DNA of 64,000 nucleotides from the NCBI RefSeq assembly GCF_009870125.1, contig NC_046683.1, positions 64,433,869-64,497,868 of the forward strand. The letters are read 5' to 3'. The DNA comes from Drosophila pseudoobscura (taxonomy: Eukaryota; Arthropoda; Insecta; Diptera; Drosophilidae). Both the position numbers and the translations under genes were made by a program. The notes below the pieces were generated by a model. That model was not told where the DNA came from and ran no database searches. It saw only the letters and a program-made list of their open reading frames with translations. Positions 25,701 to 36,437 of this stretch are shown one piece after another (the stretch's first letter is position 1; each line of letters opens with the position of its first letter).

Positions 25701-27520
25701 TTGTTGCTAACTTATAACCTAGTATAAAAGTGGAAATGGATCTACATATACTACATACATATGTAGTTCGTATTCCCTGATTGGATTGGATTGGATTGGA
25801 TTCCCTGATTTCATCAACTCCGAATTTCACTTAACATTCTCTTCCGTTAAATGTTAATTGAAAAGCACTTTTCAAAGATATGTTTTCATTTTTTTTAGAG
25901 GTGTTTGTGGTTTAAGTGTGGATGAACTGTGGATGGGGTTTTCGATAGTGGGTGCGGTTGGGTATAGTGCAACTTTGGTGGTTAGATGAGGGAGAGTTTT
26001 GTAAAAGAGAATTTACCAAACAAAAACCCAGAGTGCTGCCGTAGCACATCTTCGTTAGCACGACGTGCTAGACCATCCTTGCAAACGGTTTTTTCGCGCG
26101 TTAAGATTCCAAGCGGATCCACTTCAGATGCCAAATGACCACGTGACTATATATGGTGCGTACATATCATAGATATAGATTGATTGATTGATTATATGAT
26201 GGTGTATAAAGGAGGAGCAGTAGGTAATCGTGTGTCGAGATACTATACAAAATCATCTACAAATCAACAGAGGGTTCAAACTAAAACGATCATAACTTTT
26301 TCTCTCTGGCATTCAGTGTTCTTAGCTCTTCTTCTCACATCAACCACCGTATCCGTGTAACCCCGCCATTTACTAAAAACTAAACATAATTGTGATCAAT
26401 GTTTATGAAAATGTTAGGACCTAGACCTAAACGAAAACTACTGGAGTGAGAGCCCAAAGATACAATAAATCAATGGAAATGATGGGAACAGAAAGGCCAA
26501 AACTACTCATGAACATGTGCTCCCCAATGGAATACAATACTTTATGGAATGTATGTGCGAATATACATATTTATATTATATCCCCACATAGAACACATCT
26601 TACAAGACTACCAGCTAAATCATAAATCAATATCGCATGGATGGTTTTGTGGATTGTGGGGCGGTGGTGGTGGGGGGAGCTAAGCTAGATGCTACTACTT
26701 TGTGTACCGGATATTCGGAATGATCTGGACTTTGGATTCTGGAGACTGGGGATAGATATGCACAAAATGAACACACATAACAGAGGGTGGGTGTGGGGGG
26801 TGGTTGAGGCAACTCTCTAATAATCCATAAACATAAACATTCAACTGAACCTAAAACGAAACAAAAAGCGACGCCAGCGAATACGTTTCACTGTGCCTCT
26901 AGCGGTTGCGCTGTGGCGGCTGCTGCAATCTCAACTGTGAGGTGGATCGACGAACGTCAGCACGATCCGACGTACCTGGTAGCTCCTGATGATGGCCTGC
27001 ACGGCCAGATGGTCGTCGATGGTCTTTGAGTCGGGGGCAGCTCCGGCCACGGCGCCGCCACCCAGACTGAAGGCCGTCAAAGGCAAGGTGTTGGCCTGCA
27101 CGGGCGCCAGATTGGGTGGGCTGGTGTACGTGTTGCTGCGGAAGTAGGCATCCCAGGACTGCGAAAGCAAAGAGAGCAGAGTCCATTAGAATTTATAAGG
27201 TGATAAGGTCGGCGCGCTCTACCAGTCACTTACTGTATGCACAGAGGCGGGGTCACGCAGCCAGGCGTTGTACATCTCCTCCACATAGGTGGCCGTGCTG
27301 CCATTGGCAAAGGGCTCGGCAGCAGCCGAGTTGTAGGTACGCACAGCGGCGGCTGCTGTCGCCTTGGCCACCTGTAAGCAATGGACTATTAGTATTGGAT
27401 TCTTGGATATCCGCTAGAGCTTACCTTTTGGCTGGTGCCGCTCTTGAACAGCCATGTGGCAAAGTTCTTGTGCGCCATTGGCGACAAAGCCAGACTGAAG
27501 GCTGTGTGGGCTCTATGCAT
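18158..27520 (-). CDS. Nc73EF: 2-oxoglutarate dehydrogenase E1 component, mitochondrial (Nc73EF)
   Basis: E1o is the thiamine-diphosphate subunit of the 2-oxoglutarate dehydrogenase complex of the TCA cycle; it decarboxylates 2-oxoglutarate and passes succinyl to E2. Coding exons: 27520-27425, 27371-27234, 27158-26976, then one of 26146-26017 (A) or 24813-24711 (B), 23688-23610, 23529-23118, 23053-22185, 22114-21220, 21151-20997 and 18257-18158. All phases agree. This gives 1,018 residues with A or 1,009 with B, normal for the family. Residues 1-45 form a basic, Ser/Ala-rich mitochondrial presequence. Next come the [10 protein letters not shown]-terminal region, the [11 protein letters not shown] segment, the ThDP motif (GDAAFCGQG to ANNQIGF), [15 protein letters not shown], the [15 protein letters not shown] block and the C-terminal [10 protein letters not shown] domain. 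The start ATG lies after an acceptor at about 27,550, so at least one 5' UTR exon is further upstream. Optional exons are listed separately. Antisense frames are shadows. Confidence 0.97.
19450..19743 (-). CDS. Nc73EF: Nc73EF optional 98-codon C-terminal cassette exon
   Basis: Between the last two exons of Nc73EF lies a 294-nt open block with an acceptor at 19744-19746 (TTGTTGCAG) and a donor at 19449 (ATTAG/GTGAGA). It enters and leaves in phase 2, exactly like the junction it would sit in, so inclusion adds 98 residues without changing the frame. The insert is hydrophilic: a Thr/Asn-rich start, a Ser/Glu run, then [12 protein letters not shown] and a basic end (SKTGRKIR). It matches nothing in mammalian OGDH that I know. 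A long (CU)n tract in the RNA (19760-19812) lies just upstream of the acceptor, which suggests regulation by a polypyrimidine-tract-binding factor. I believe long fly isoforms of about this size exist, but cannot verify it here. Confidence 0.75.
19747..20905. repeat. Several (GA)n/(CT)n tracts in a Nc73EF intron
   Basis: Purine tracts on the plus strand, reading as CU in the Nc73EF pre-mRNA, lie at 19760-19812, about 20,535-20,575, 20,808-20,823 and 20,875-20,900. All are in the intron that precedes the 98-codon cassette. As DNA they also match GAGA-factor sites. Confidence 0.8.
24711..24813 (-). CDS. Nc73EF: Nc73EF mutually exclusive exon B
   Basis: This 103-nt exon follows a TTAG acceptor and ends at G/GTAAGT. 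It encodes [19 protein letters not shown] and a short tail ending NFSFG. It starts in phase 0 and ends in phase 1, as does exon A (26017-26146). Using both, or neither, would break the frame, so the two are mutually exclusive. The segment corresponds to the GHHVAQLDPLG region of mammalian OGDH, directly after RSYQ. The upstream tract is A- and CA-rich rather than a normal polypyrimidine run, which fits a regulated weak acceptor. Confidence 0.88.
25495..25536. repeat. (GA)n tract
   Basis: A 40-bp near-perfect GA dinucleotide tract in the intron between the alternative exons of Nc73EF. A GATTG pentamer array lies at 25,784-25,803. Confidence 0.85.
25644..25706 (-). CDS. Nc73EF: Possible Nc73EF 63-nt optional exon
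   Basis: Located between exons A and B, this block has a TTAG acceptor at 25707-25710 and a T/GTAAGT donor at 25643. It is 63 nt, enters and leaves in phase 1, and is open ([15 protein letters not shown] and flanks). It could be inserted after exon A without a frame change. Mammalian OGDH has no equivalent, and 21 codons is short enough to be open by chance. Confidence 0.35.
26017..26146 (-). CDS. Nc73EF: Nc73EF mutually exclusive exon A
   Basis: This 130-nt exon follows the acceptor CATATATAG and ends at a weaker donor, G/GTAAAT. It encodes [19 protein letters not shown] and continues to HSGFLFG. It aligns with the mammalian GHHVAQLDPLGI...LGFYG segment and is longer than exon B. It runs from phase 0 to phase 1. 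Neither A nor B keeps the acidic DADLDS string of mammalian OGDH, which has been linked to calcium sensing. Confidence 0.88.
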
Positions 27521-30500
27521 TTTGTAGCTTTACAAAATATAACTGAAAATGGAGTGGAATAGAAGGGAATCATTAATATAAAAATACAGATATTTCCCAA
27601 CTGATTAATCGATTGCCTTGTTGCCTTTATTTGTTGACAAACAAGGCACGTAGAAGCAGCCCACCCCCGTATCAGCAATCAGCCTCTGTCTGGCTGCTGT
27701 AAGTCTGATAAGATAAGGTTAGGTTGCCCCGCAGAGTAGTTTTTGTACGAGTACGTCATGGTCATGCTCTAACTGTGTCACACAGCCGATCCAACGATAA
27801 AAAGCCAATGAATACTTGTTGCTAGCCCAGCGACTTGTCGGTCTCTTATGAAATTCACGCACAAAGCAAGTTGTGGAGCAGCACACGAGAGCACTGGCGA
27901 AATTTACATATGAGTCTGGTTCTGCGGCTAGACTACTCGTAGACCCCATAGCCCCCACATATGTATGTAGCTATGAAATGGTAATGGAAACTCGGGCAGC
28001 TCACACGTGACGCTGACAAGCTGACAACGATCGCTGGCCAGCGGCTGACTCTGCTGTTTCTCCGACTATGACGTCAAACTCTGCCGCGGGCTGCCTTTTT
28101 TTTTGGGGGTGGGCCTTCGTCTTTTTGATAACCAGCCAAGAAATACTGAGCAATAAAGCAAGATACTTTGCCCCTTTTCTGTATAGGGAACGGGAATGCG
28201 AAATGGGGAATGGTGAAATGGTTAAATGGGCTTATATACTTCTCAAAGGAGAGAGAATGTGGCGGCCGCTTTTTGCGCAGTTTTATTTCGTTTTCAACTT
28301 AATCAGTCTTTCGGAATATTTGCCTGTTAAATAAAACGAACGTTTGTTTGCTCATCGTGAGCATTCACCTGCTTTTTTTTTTTTTTTGGAAACGGGTTTA
28401 CGGACAAGGGGGGCGACCCAACGGCAACGGCAACGGGAAAGGTAGAGAAAGATAACGTCAAATGTGAATGTCCCGAGGTCGGCCGTGAGGCATAATAAAT
28501 ATAGTACTTGCGAATCATGACTAAATGTATGGCCAAATGGGAGAGTAACGTAACACCGCCATATTTATATAAAGTAGATTCTTTCTGGATCCAGATCAGG
28601 CCACGCAGACAGTATTATCAGCGAACGGTGGATTTTGTCGCAGACCTCCGTAATATTGTCATATTATTAATGAAATATTGATAAGGCAGCGCGTGCGTGG
28701 ATGTCGTAATTGAATATTTGAGGTCTAATCAGCTGCTTTATGCGAAAATAAATCCATACAAAATGGGAAATGGAAATCAGAATTCGAATGGTAAGGAAGG
28801 CGGGGCCCGGGGCCCGGCGCCCGGGTCACATGCTCTTATCATACAAGGAGGAGGGTCTCGTCTCCTGCCTCGCCAGACAAATTTGACAATGCCGCCTGGC
28901 GGAGCGATTACAAAACGATTGGAGTGAACGGTTAAACCGGTTTGAAGTGGTGGTCAATGTGAAGTATTTGAAAGTGCAGGCCAGGCACTTCGATTCGGTT
29001 CGATTCGTTTCGTTTCGATTACAAAACAGATCTAGCAAACACGAATGTACGTACATATGTGCATATAGATAACATCTGTGTTTGTGCACGGACACACAGA
29101 TAATTCAATTTTCATCGCTTTTTTGCACGTTCCTTAAGTGCCGTTATTTATCTACTTGCTTGTTTTGTGGTGGCATTTTTCACAAACTGTTTTGTTTCTT
29201 GCAATTATATTCTGCTCAGAAATGAGCGTTGACGCCGCCGCTCGCTGCTGGCGTCGCCGCTTTGGTTACGAAAACATTATTACATAAGTGAAAAAAGCAG
29301 AAAGAAGGCAAACAAAAATAATCGCGTGAGAGCAGAAATATAGATGAATATTATGCGGTGCCCCGAAGATGATGCCTCCCGATCCGATGCTAATTGGTGT
29401 GAAATAACACTCTCCACTGCCAGCGAGAGCGATGAGTTTGCACTTGCCACCGCCCCCCATCCGCCCCATTTGGAGCGTGACTCGACGGCGTATGGGCCCG
29501 CGGATAATTCATTCAAATATTACTTTTGTCCGACTAATTATACACTGCCTTGGGGAATAGACCGAATAAACCAATATACGATTATATGTACGCATAAAAT
29601 ACTGTATGCGGACTGCTCCCACAAAAAACCAACCGAATATATATACTCGTCACGGCGTATCTGACAGATACGTTTGTTCGTGTTGAGTGCTGCGCGTCGA
29701 CTGCGAACAGTCGGGGCCCACCGAGAGGGAGATACATTTTAGAAATCGAATTTGTCGGCTGCCTCCTCTCGTTTTGCGTTTTCTTTCGTCAAAAGCGAAC
29801 GGAAGGAAAGGAAAACAGAGAGCGTGTGATAAAAACACACACAAACGAAAACATAAAACGGGCACAAACGGGCACATGACACTGCAAAACAATGCATCTG
29901 TGTGTGTGGGTGCACGAACGGCTCTGTAGCTCAAGGAAAAGGGGGTATGGCCAGTCAGCTGATAACAATCCAGGTATCGCACACACAAGTTCCTTAACTT
30001 ATCTCATGGGTTCGTTCGTCTCGTTCGTTTCTTCTGGTCTGTTCCCCTGTACCTCGTCTGGCCTCTTTCCCTATTTATAGGCAGAATTTTGTTTACAACA
30101 AACAAAAGTCCGCCCGGTCGTCAGCCGGCCGCCTTTTCGACAGAGCCGCCCACACAGGCTATGTGGGAGGGGAACAAATACAAAACCATGTACATTCTTC
30201 TGGTTAATAATAAAAAGTGTATCGATTACCTCCTCCCCGACTAATCAATAACATTTTCAAGTTCATACACGCGCTTGGTCTATCGGCATTGGTTTATCAA
30301 TTCTGATGGGCTTCAAAGGTGCGAAATTTTCAAGAACGCAATCGATAAGGCGAGAGTCTCCACTTAGCGGGGACAGAAACCACCCTGCAACTGCATTTCA
30401 TTGAGGGGTCCAACAAGACGAGCCCCCTCCGACGCACAGCTGGCCATAGTAGAAGAAGAAGAAGTGGAAGGCCAAAGGGAGTTGGGGAAACAGCCGAAAG

Positions 30501-31440
30501 AGAAATAAAAAGAGAGCAAGAAGTGACGTTCTTCGAAAGAGCTCTCACTATAGTCCTAACAGTTCTTTCAGTGAGTGCAGCTACACTGAGCGAGAGAGGG
30601 AGAGAGTTAGCAAGCGTGAAGCTAGAATGCCGAAACAAGCTGCACAAGAGAGAGAGAGGCAGAACTGCAAGTATGCGCTGGTCTGGGACTATCATACCGT
30701 TCTTATCATAGGTTTGAGAGCCATAGAGCTATTTTTTTAACTGGCAATAACCAACAAAAACGAGGGCAACAACTTGTTATGTTAACCCACCCCCTTTTCT
30801 GACGCACAGCAAAAGCTAACTGTGCCGCGCGCTTTCTTCTTCGAGTTGATTGATGATTCACAAAACGCGAGCATAGAAAAAAGCACACGCGGCAATTTGA
30901 ATGGCAACGGAACGCACAATTATTGCGTCATCGATGCAGCAGACACGAAATTATTTTTACAAAATCACATGTGACGTAGCCGTTTGTAGGCGGCAACAAA
31001 AGCTGCACCGATAGCGAGTGACAGCAGAAAAATCGTTGGGAAATTTCACTTTTCATGCGATTAGCAGGCGCAAGCGCATATTGAGGGTCCACCGCCCACC
31101 TGCACTTGTATTATATAAGAACAGTCCTTCGCCAGGGCCATGAAAAAGGCTCTCAAAACGCATTATGGAATCCGGGGAACTTCACTGACTCCCTAGGATG
31201 GTTGACCACGCGGTTGACAGTTAATGGGAAGTCCACTGGACACAAATTCCAGGAATTTCACATGATCGAAAAGCGAATGCAAGGGAAAATGTTAAAACCA
31301 CCTCAAGCACACGACTTTTCACAAAACTGGGACAGACACATACACTACAGAGTATTATACACTACACTTGCGATTAATTTTGCACTTGAAATCCTTAAAT
31401 AGAAAAAATTTAAACTTATTTACGTTTTTACAGCCAAAAC
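27521..31440. other. 5' region of Nc73EF without protein-coding sequence
   Basis: An acceptor (CATTTTCAG, minus strand) about 25 nt upstream of the Nc73EF ATG shows that 5' UTR exons lie in this interval. A candidate donor (CACGT/GTGAGC, minus) is near 28,005, next to an E-box CACGTG. Purine-rich repeats at 30,585-30,660 and ATCGAT cores at about 30,222 and 30,340 are present. No coding frame is convincing. Which exon carries the transcription start is not resolved from sequence alone. Confidence 0.5.
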
Positions 31441-31454
31441 TTTTTTATAGGGAT

Positions 31455-31540
31455 GAGCGACAGTGTGACGCGATAAGATATACCGTCTGACCCTCAGAAA
31501 TATACCGACATATATCGCCTCATTTACAAAATATACCGAA
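31455..31540 (-). promoter_or_regulatory. Nc73EF: Housekeeping-type promoter (Motif 1 plus TATACCG repeats), candidate for Nc73EF
   Basis: On the minus strand the order is CGGTATATTT, CGGTATATTT, CGGTATATC, then CGTCACACTG at about 31,459-31,470. The last is one base from the Drosophila core element Motif 1 (GGTCACACT), which marks TATA-less, broadly expressed promoters. Repeated GGTATATTT boxes just upstream of it are a pattern I recall from fly housekeeping promoters. The orientation points left, toward Nc73EF, whose first known coding exon is 3.9 kb away. Confidence 0.5.
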
Positions 31541-32500
31541 AAAGTATATAACAGAACGTAAACGGGCACCCTGGTGCGCACGTTTTTTCCAACTTAACCC
31601 ACTTAACCCCTCTTTTATTTAAATAGATGAAAAAATTGAGTGAAGGCGCGGAAAATAATACTGTTTTGTAGACGCGTCCTTTCACTCTAATACAAAATAA
31701 AGAAAGTTACCACTATTGCTTTAACCTGAACTGCGCTATTATTCTTCAAGTTGCTTTATATTTGTGGAGTATATTTGAATGGTCGACAATGGGTTATTCG
31801 TTCTCTGTCCACGATTGGAAATCATATTTCCAAATTTGATATTCGGTTAAATGTTACTAGCTAGATTGGATCCTCACCACTGAACACATCATTTAATCCG
31901 ATAGATGAAAAAATTTTCTACAAGTTATGCTAATTTTAAGTACTCCCTCTTATTGGATTGTTTAAAAAATAAGGTTGTTAAACTTGTCAACAAAAATGAA
32001 CCCAAAATAATTTATTTTTTTCATAACAAACAAGGCATCTTTTCAAGGCATTTCTCTTTCCTGCTTTTCATTAAATTCATAGCTTTAATCCAAAGAATAA
32101 ACTTATTTTATTTATTTTCCCGTACGATACAATTAACAAAGGGAAACAGGTGGAGCCACCATGGCGTATATCTTACATGTAGATACCGTGTGTCAAATGT
32201 TCACCTGTTGTGTTAGCAATTTGTTTATAAAATCCAAAAAATATCATGACTCAATCCGGGCATTGCCCTACATTCAAATCTATATGAAAAATATAGAGCC
32301 AATATAACCAGCTTCCGCTGAGGGCCGTCCGGGTTAATCTATCCTAACCTAACGAGCTTCCACCTCCTTTGAACCAGACGTCAGGTGGATTTGATCTGAT
32401 ATTATTTAAGCTGTATCTTATCGGAACGTTTGGAAACGTTCGGATATACTCGACTTAATTCGATTTTCTTACTACACAAACTGGCAAAATAAGCCAAAAA
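31541..32500. other. Non-coding, AT-rich; nothing identified
   Basis: This is an AT-rich interval between the putative promoter and the LINE remnant. The 103-codon plus-strand frame at 31,905-32,216 has no recognisable content. Some of it may be decayed transposon, but I can place none of it. Confidence 0.4.
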
Positions 32501-32509
32501 AGTTTTTTC

Positions 32510-32922
32510 TACCCAGAAAGTCTGGGAATGTGCAGCAAAAGATACCTATTTCAACAAAATAAGAATTAGGCAAGGGAAAACCCTTAAGGGCGATGACCGG
32601 TGCTCCTTGGTTTGTTCGGACTTCAATGCTTGAAAACGAACTCCACATTCCTAAAACTGGAGATCAAGTAAACCATCACAGTAGTCGATACAATGAGAGA
32701 TTGTTTAATCATCCAAGTGAAGCAGTTAGAGGATTACTGACTCTTACTGACTTACAAATAGAAAACAATTTGCTAAATAATACAAAACCAAAATCATCTT
32801 ATTAAAATGTACACGTGTATGTATAAATCGAACTATTAAACTCTTAAGATAAGTAGTAATAGCCATTGTTAAGGTATAACTGATTTCTAATAATAAATAA
32901 AAAGCATTCATTTAAAAAAAAA
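32510..32922 (+). mobile_element. Jockey-clade non-LTR retrotransposon remnant (3' end)
   Basis: The frame 32,593-32,805 encodes the C-terminal tail typical of jockey-type LINE ORF2 (AMTGAPWFVRTSMLE, then VNHHSSRYNERLFNHPS), ending in a stop. About 80 nt upstream, in a shifted frame, is the preceding ECAAK...IRQGKTLK part, so there is at least one frameshift. An AATAAA-rich 3' UTR and an A-run at 32,912-32,922 follow, as expected for a 5'-truncated LINE. No target-site duplication was established. The element ends just beyond the Obp73a poly(A) signal. Confidence 0.75.
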
Positions 32923-32996
32923 CAAGTTAAAAAAAAGAAGTGCTGCAACCATGGTATGGGATGGTCGTAACTTGCAATTGGATTTGCACTAAACAT

Positions 32997-33002
32997 TTTA
33001 TT
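32997..33002 (-). terminator. Obp73a: Poly(A) signal of Obp73a
   Basis: AATAAA on the minus strand, 48 nt after the Obp73a stop codon. Confidence 0.65.
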
Positions 33003-33049
33003 GACACACGCCACACACATGGATATACAGAAACACACACAGGCTAATA

Positions 33050-34302
33050 CTAATACCGGCTATACTGATCAAGGCAATAGCCTGTAATTTGGTCCGATAT
33101 GCAGTCGAAGACGTCGAAAGCCAGATCGCAGCTTTCACCTTTCTGCGGCAACGCCTGGCGATTGACACGGTACTTGGTGGTCATGGCCCGCAGGCAGAGA
33201 TTCACCGAGCGCAGGGTGGCCATAAAGAAGCCGTGCTCGTGGACGCCCTCCGAGTAGAATTGCACCAGTCCGTCCAGTGTGGGCCAGCCCATATGATCGA
33301 TGGCATGGTTCTTGGCATAGACGCAGTGCAGCAGACACTAAAGGGGATTGGGGGAAAACGATGATGAAAACGAATGGCAGCCATTCAATTTGCTGATGCA
33401 TAAAATCCAGCAGCTAATGTGTATTAAGTGCGCTTTACAGTGTGAAAAACCTGAGATCCGAGACCTGAGGCTGGGAGGCGTGTGATTATGAATGGAACTG
33501 AAAATGCAATGAAAATGCAGTGGCAACTGCGGCCTAGCGCTTTTCTTTCAATTGTCTATTAACCCTGACTTTAACATGGGCGGTGAGTGGGCTAGGGGGG
33601 GTAGGGAGGGGGGTGTAGTGATTATTCTCTGGCCATATTGTTTTTCTTTGGGCTGCCATTGAACTTAATTGAGCGTTGGCTTGCATTTCATTAACACTTG
33701 AAGATGGCTCTCCAGCTGCCCCTGAAGATCTCTGTGATAGGGGGAGTATAACTTACCCCCGCTATACGCTTGTCCTCCAGCGGCACCAGAGTCGGGTGAT
33801 ATATGTCCGAACGTGCCCCATCCAGGCGTCGGATGTTCTTCATTAGACGCGCCATACGGCGATGTGGTTCGGGCTCATCGAACAATATATACTCGTAGTG
33901 GCTGGCATTTAATGGCCCAGTGGGTGGATGATCCAGTTCTACGCCTGAAGATCCGCTGGGAACAGAGGGCCACATATAGTCGATGGTATCATCGTTGGGA
34001 TCGATGGGGGGCTGATCCTGTGACACCTGCTCTTTCAGTATTTCATAGGCTTCTGTGGAGGCAATAAGTCCATTAGGGTGTGAGAGGATTCCCTGATTTC
34101 TGCACCCACCATTGACCAGTTTTGTCTTCACCTCATCCTGGCAGTGCGTGATCACGGACTCTACCTTGCGGGCGGTCCTGGGAGGATTCAGACAGCGCGA
34201 CTTCTTCGTCTCGAAGCGTATTATATAGCCCACGGCATCGATCACACCGATCGATGTGATAACCACCACACACAAGATATATAAAAGTTGTGTAATTTTC
34301 AT
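33050..34302 (-). CDS. Obp73a: Odorant-binding protein (Obp73a)
   Basis: Secreted PBP/GOBP-fold carrier of small hydrophobic ligands. There are three exons: 34302-34110, 34052-33757 and 33337-33050. They are joined in phases 1 and 0 across introns of 57 and 419 nt; the first intron happens to be open in frame. The product has 258 residues. Residues 1-23 form a signal peptide (MKITQLLYILCVVVITSIGV...). Cysteines follow the OBP plan: an early pair (SRCLN, THCQDE), then C-LLH-C with the canonical three-residue gap, and finally SC-x8-C (SCDLAFDVFDC), the canonical C5-C6 spacing. An unusually long, Pro/Asp-rich segment of about 90 residues (exon 2) sits before the CLLHC pair, and the C4-C5 gap is about 20 residues, so the protein is larger than a classic 120-150-residue OBP. 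Assignment to Obp73a rests on these features and the neighbours. Confidence 0.8.
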
Positions 34303-36148
34303 CGCAAAAGATTGATTAATGGTTGAATCAACGGAGGAGCTGAACAGATCTGAGCCCCTGGGCTGCTGTCAAATGAATGCCGCCGCCAGAGGAGCTCAAA
34401 TGAAAACGAAAGCATTTTCACTTTCGTTCACAGGATGGCGGCTTTTGGCTGCTGGCTGCTGATGGCTGCTGCTGGCGGCTGGTCACCTCTATGATCCGTC
34501 GTCTGGGTGAGTGAAACGTATATGAGATTCCAGTTTTGCTCTATGGGTATGTGGTTCAATGGCAAGTTGTCCGACTGCCTGCCTGCCACAACTGGTTGCA
34601 CATTTCCCATGCGTGCAGTTGCCTCCAAATCGTTAGAAACTTGTCCTTAAAGCCAAAGTCGACCACATGCTTACGATGAACACATGGTCATTGGCAGCAT
34701 CTCACTGCGGCTGATGATGCTATTGCGGCTCCCCGATCGTATCGGGTATCCATTCCATTATTTTCAATTCAAATATCAAGCGCACCCGCTCCATTTGACT
34801 GAACAATTAACCAATAAACGGCCCAGAACTGAAACCACAAAAGTCTTCCGCATTCGGTCAAAATTTGCATATGCCTGGAAACCGTAACATAAAGATCATA
34901 AAGATTATCATAGGCGGTAGTTGGCGGTGGTTTGTTGGCCGTAAAGCCAGAGCCAAGTCTTTGTCATCATAATCAGCGAAGCGGTCCAAAGTTTGTGCCT
35001 TGAGTCTTTCGTTCTAATCAGCGGAGGAGGAGGTGGTCCCGCACTCGGACTCGGAATCGGACAAGAGGAGAGAGAGAGAGAGAGGAGCATCCAGAACAAT
35101 GGCCAATAACTGTACTTGGAAGCGGCTACATACTAATTATGGTTCATTAAAAAGCACCGAGAACTTTTGGAGGCTTTGGCACATCCTAGGCGGAAATTGT
35201 GTCGCTTTCGTAGCGGGCGTACATAGCTCATCGAAAACTGTGGCTCTGGTTGTGGCTTTGGCTGGTTGGTAATTGCCTTTAATTGCATGATGCAATGCCG
35301 CTGACCGCTGCCGCTGCAAATTGCAGCTAAGACACTGACCTAGACTCGGAGCGGATCGAATTCGTAATCGCCACACAGTCCCAGTCTCAGTCCCAGCCCC
35401 GGCCACCTAACGGTGCCCGCTGCCAAATTGAATATTTCGCCTCTCTCTGATCCTCGACTCGACTGAAGTTCAATGCAATGGCAGCTGCCAGAATGCTCGG
35501 CCATAGATCCGTCTCTGGGTGGGGATGTCAACGGCAGGAAGAGCTCTCTGTCTCTGACTCTGACTCTCTCTCTATCTCAACAGGGTCGGTCTCAGGGAAC
35601 AACGTGAGCTAATTGACAGGCAGTTGCGCGCACGATTTTCCATTTTCCATTCGCCATTCGCCATTCTGCATTCGCCATTTCCCATTCCAGGCCATATTCT
35701 CCCGTTCTTGTTGCAATTTACTGAACAAGGAGCCTGGCCGCTGCCACCAGAATAAACAACAACAGCCACTGCTCTCGTCGTAGTCGTACAGCTGCCACAA
35801 CAACACTTGCGTGTCCGTCATTAGAACAAATTCTCTCACCTGCCCCTGCCACACTGCCACACTGCCACTGCCACTGCTGCTCCTCTCCTCTTCTCTCCAC
35901 TCCTGTCCTTTCTTAGAAGGGTGTGTGGTGGGGGCGGGGAAAGCCACATTTCTTGCAACGCAATTTGCACACAAATGCTGCTGTTTCATCTTCGTGGCTT
36001 CCACTCTGCTGCCTGGTGTTTCGTGGCTGATGTTTCGGGGTTCGGTGGGTGGTCAGGTGAGACAAGTGGCAGCAGCAGAGGCAACACGAACCGCTGATGT
36101 ACTGTGCTGTGCTGTGCTGCCACCGTTGGCTGCCTCGCCTGAGAATCG
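34303..36148. other. Intergenic between divergent Obp73a and Cpr73D
   Basis: This interval holds promoters for both genes but no coding sequence I can support. It contains a purine tract at 35,065-35,085, a CTGACT/CTCT tract at 35,548-35,578, and CATTCGC-type short repeats at 35,640-35,690. Confidence 0.6.
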
Positions 36149-36193
36149 TATTTAAATACGAAGGTCTAACGATGGGGCGCATCAGTCGTCGTC
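36149..36193 (+). promoter_or_regulatory. Cpr73D: Core promoter of Cpr73D
   Basis: A TATTTAAATA box at 36,149 is followed at about 35 bp by the arthropod initiator TCAGTC at 36,182-36,187, continuing TCGTCGTC. The start codon lies 250 bp downstream. The exact 12-mer TCAGTCGTCGTC recurs at 44,627-44,638, in the promoter of the secreted-protein locus. Confidence 0.5.
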
Positions 36194-36437
36194 GTCGCGT
36201 TGTTCTTGCCGCCTGCTCACTGTATCATCGTCTCCATAGTTTCCATAGTCTCCATAGTCTCCATAGAGAGAGAGTCCCAGTCGAGATCGGAATCGGATTC
36301 GTATCGGTCCAGACATCGTAGCAGACATTCGCCTGGTGATTTGTGCTTGTGACTCTTCCTGTTCCCTGGGACAGGATGCTCGTTTGAATCTCTCACAATC
36401 CAATCTTGATTGAGGAGTCGAGTGTTCGACAGCGAAG

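Noticed and set aside
31905-32216. 103-codon plus-strand frame
   Set aside because: AT-rich with Phe/Lys/Asn bias expected from base composition; no recognisable content.
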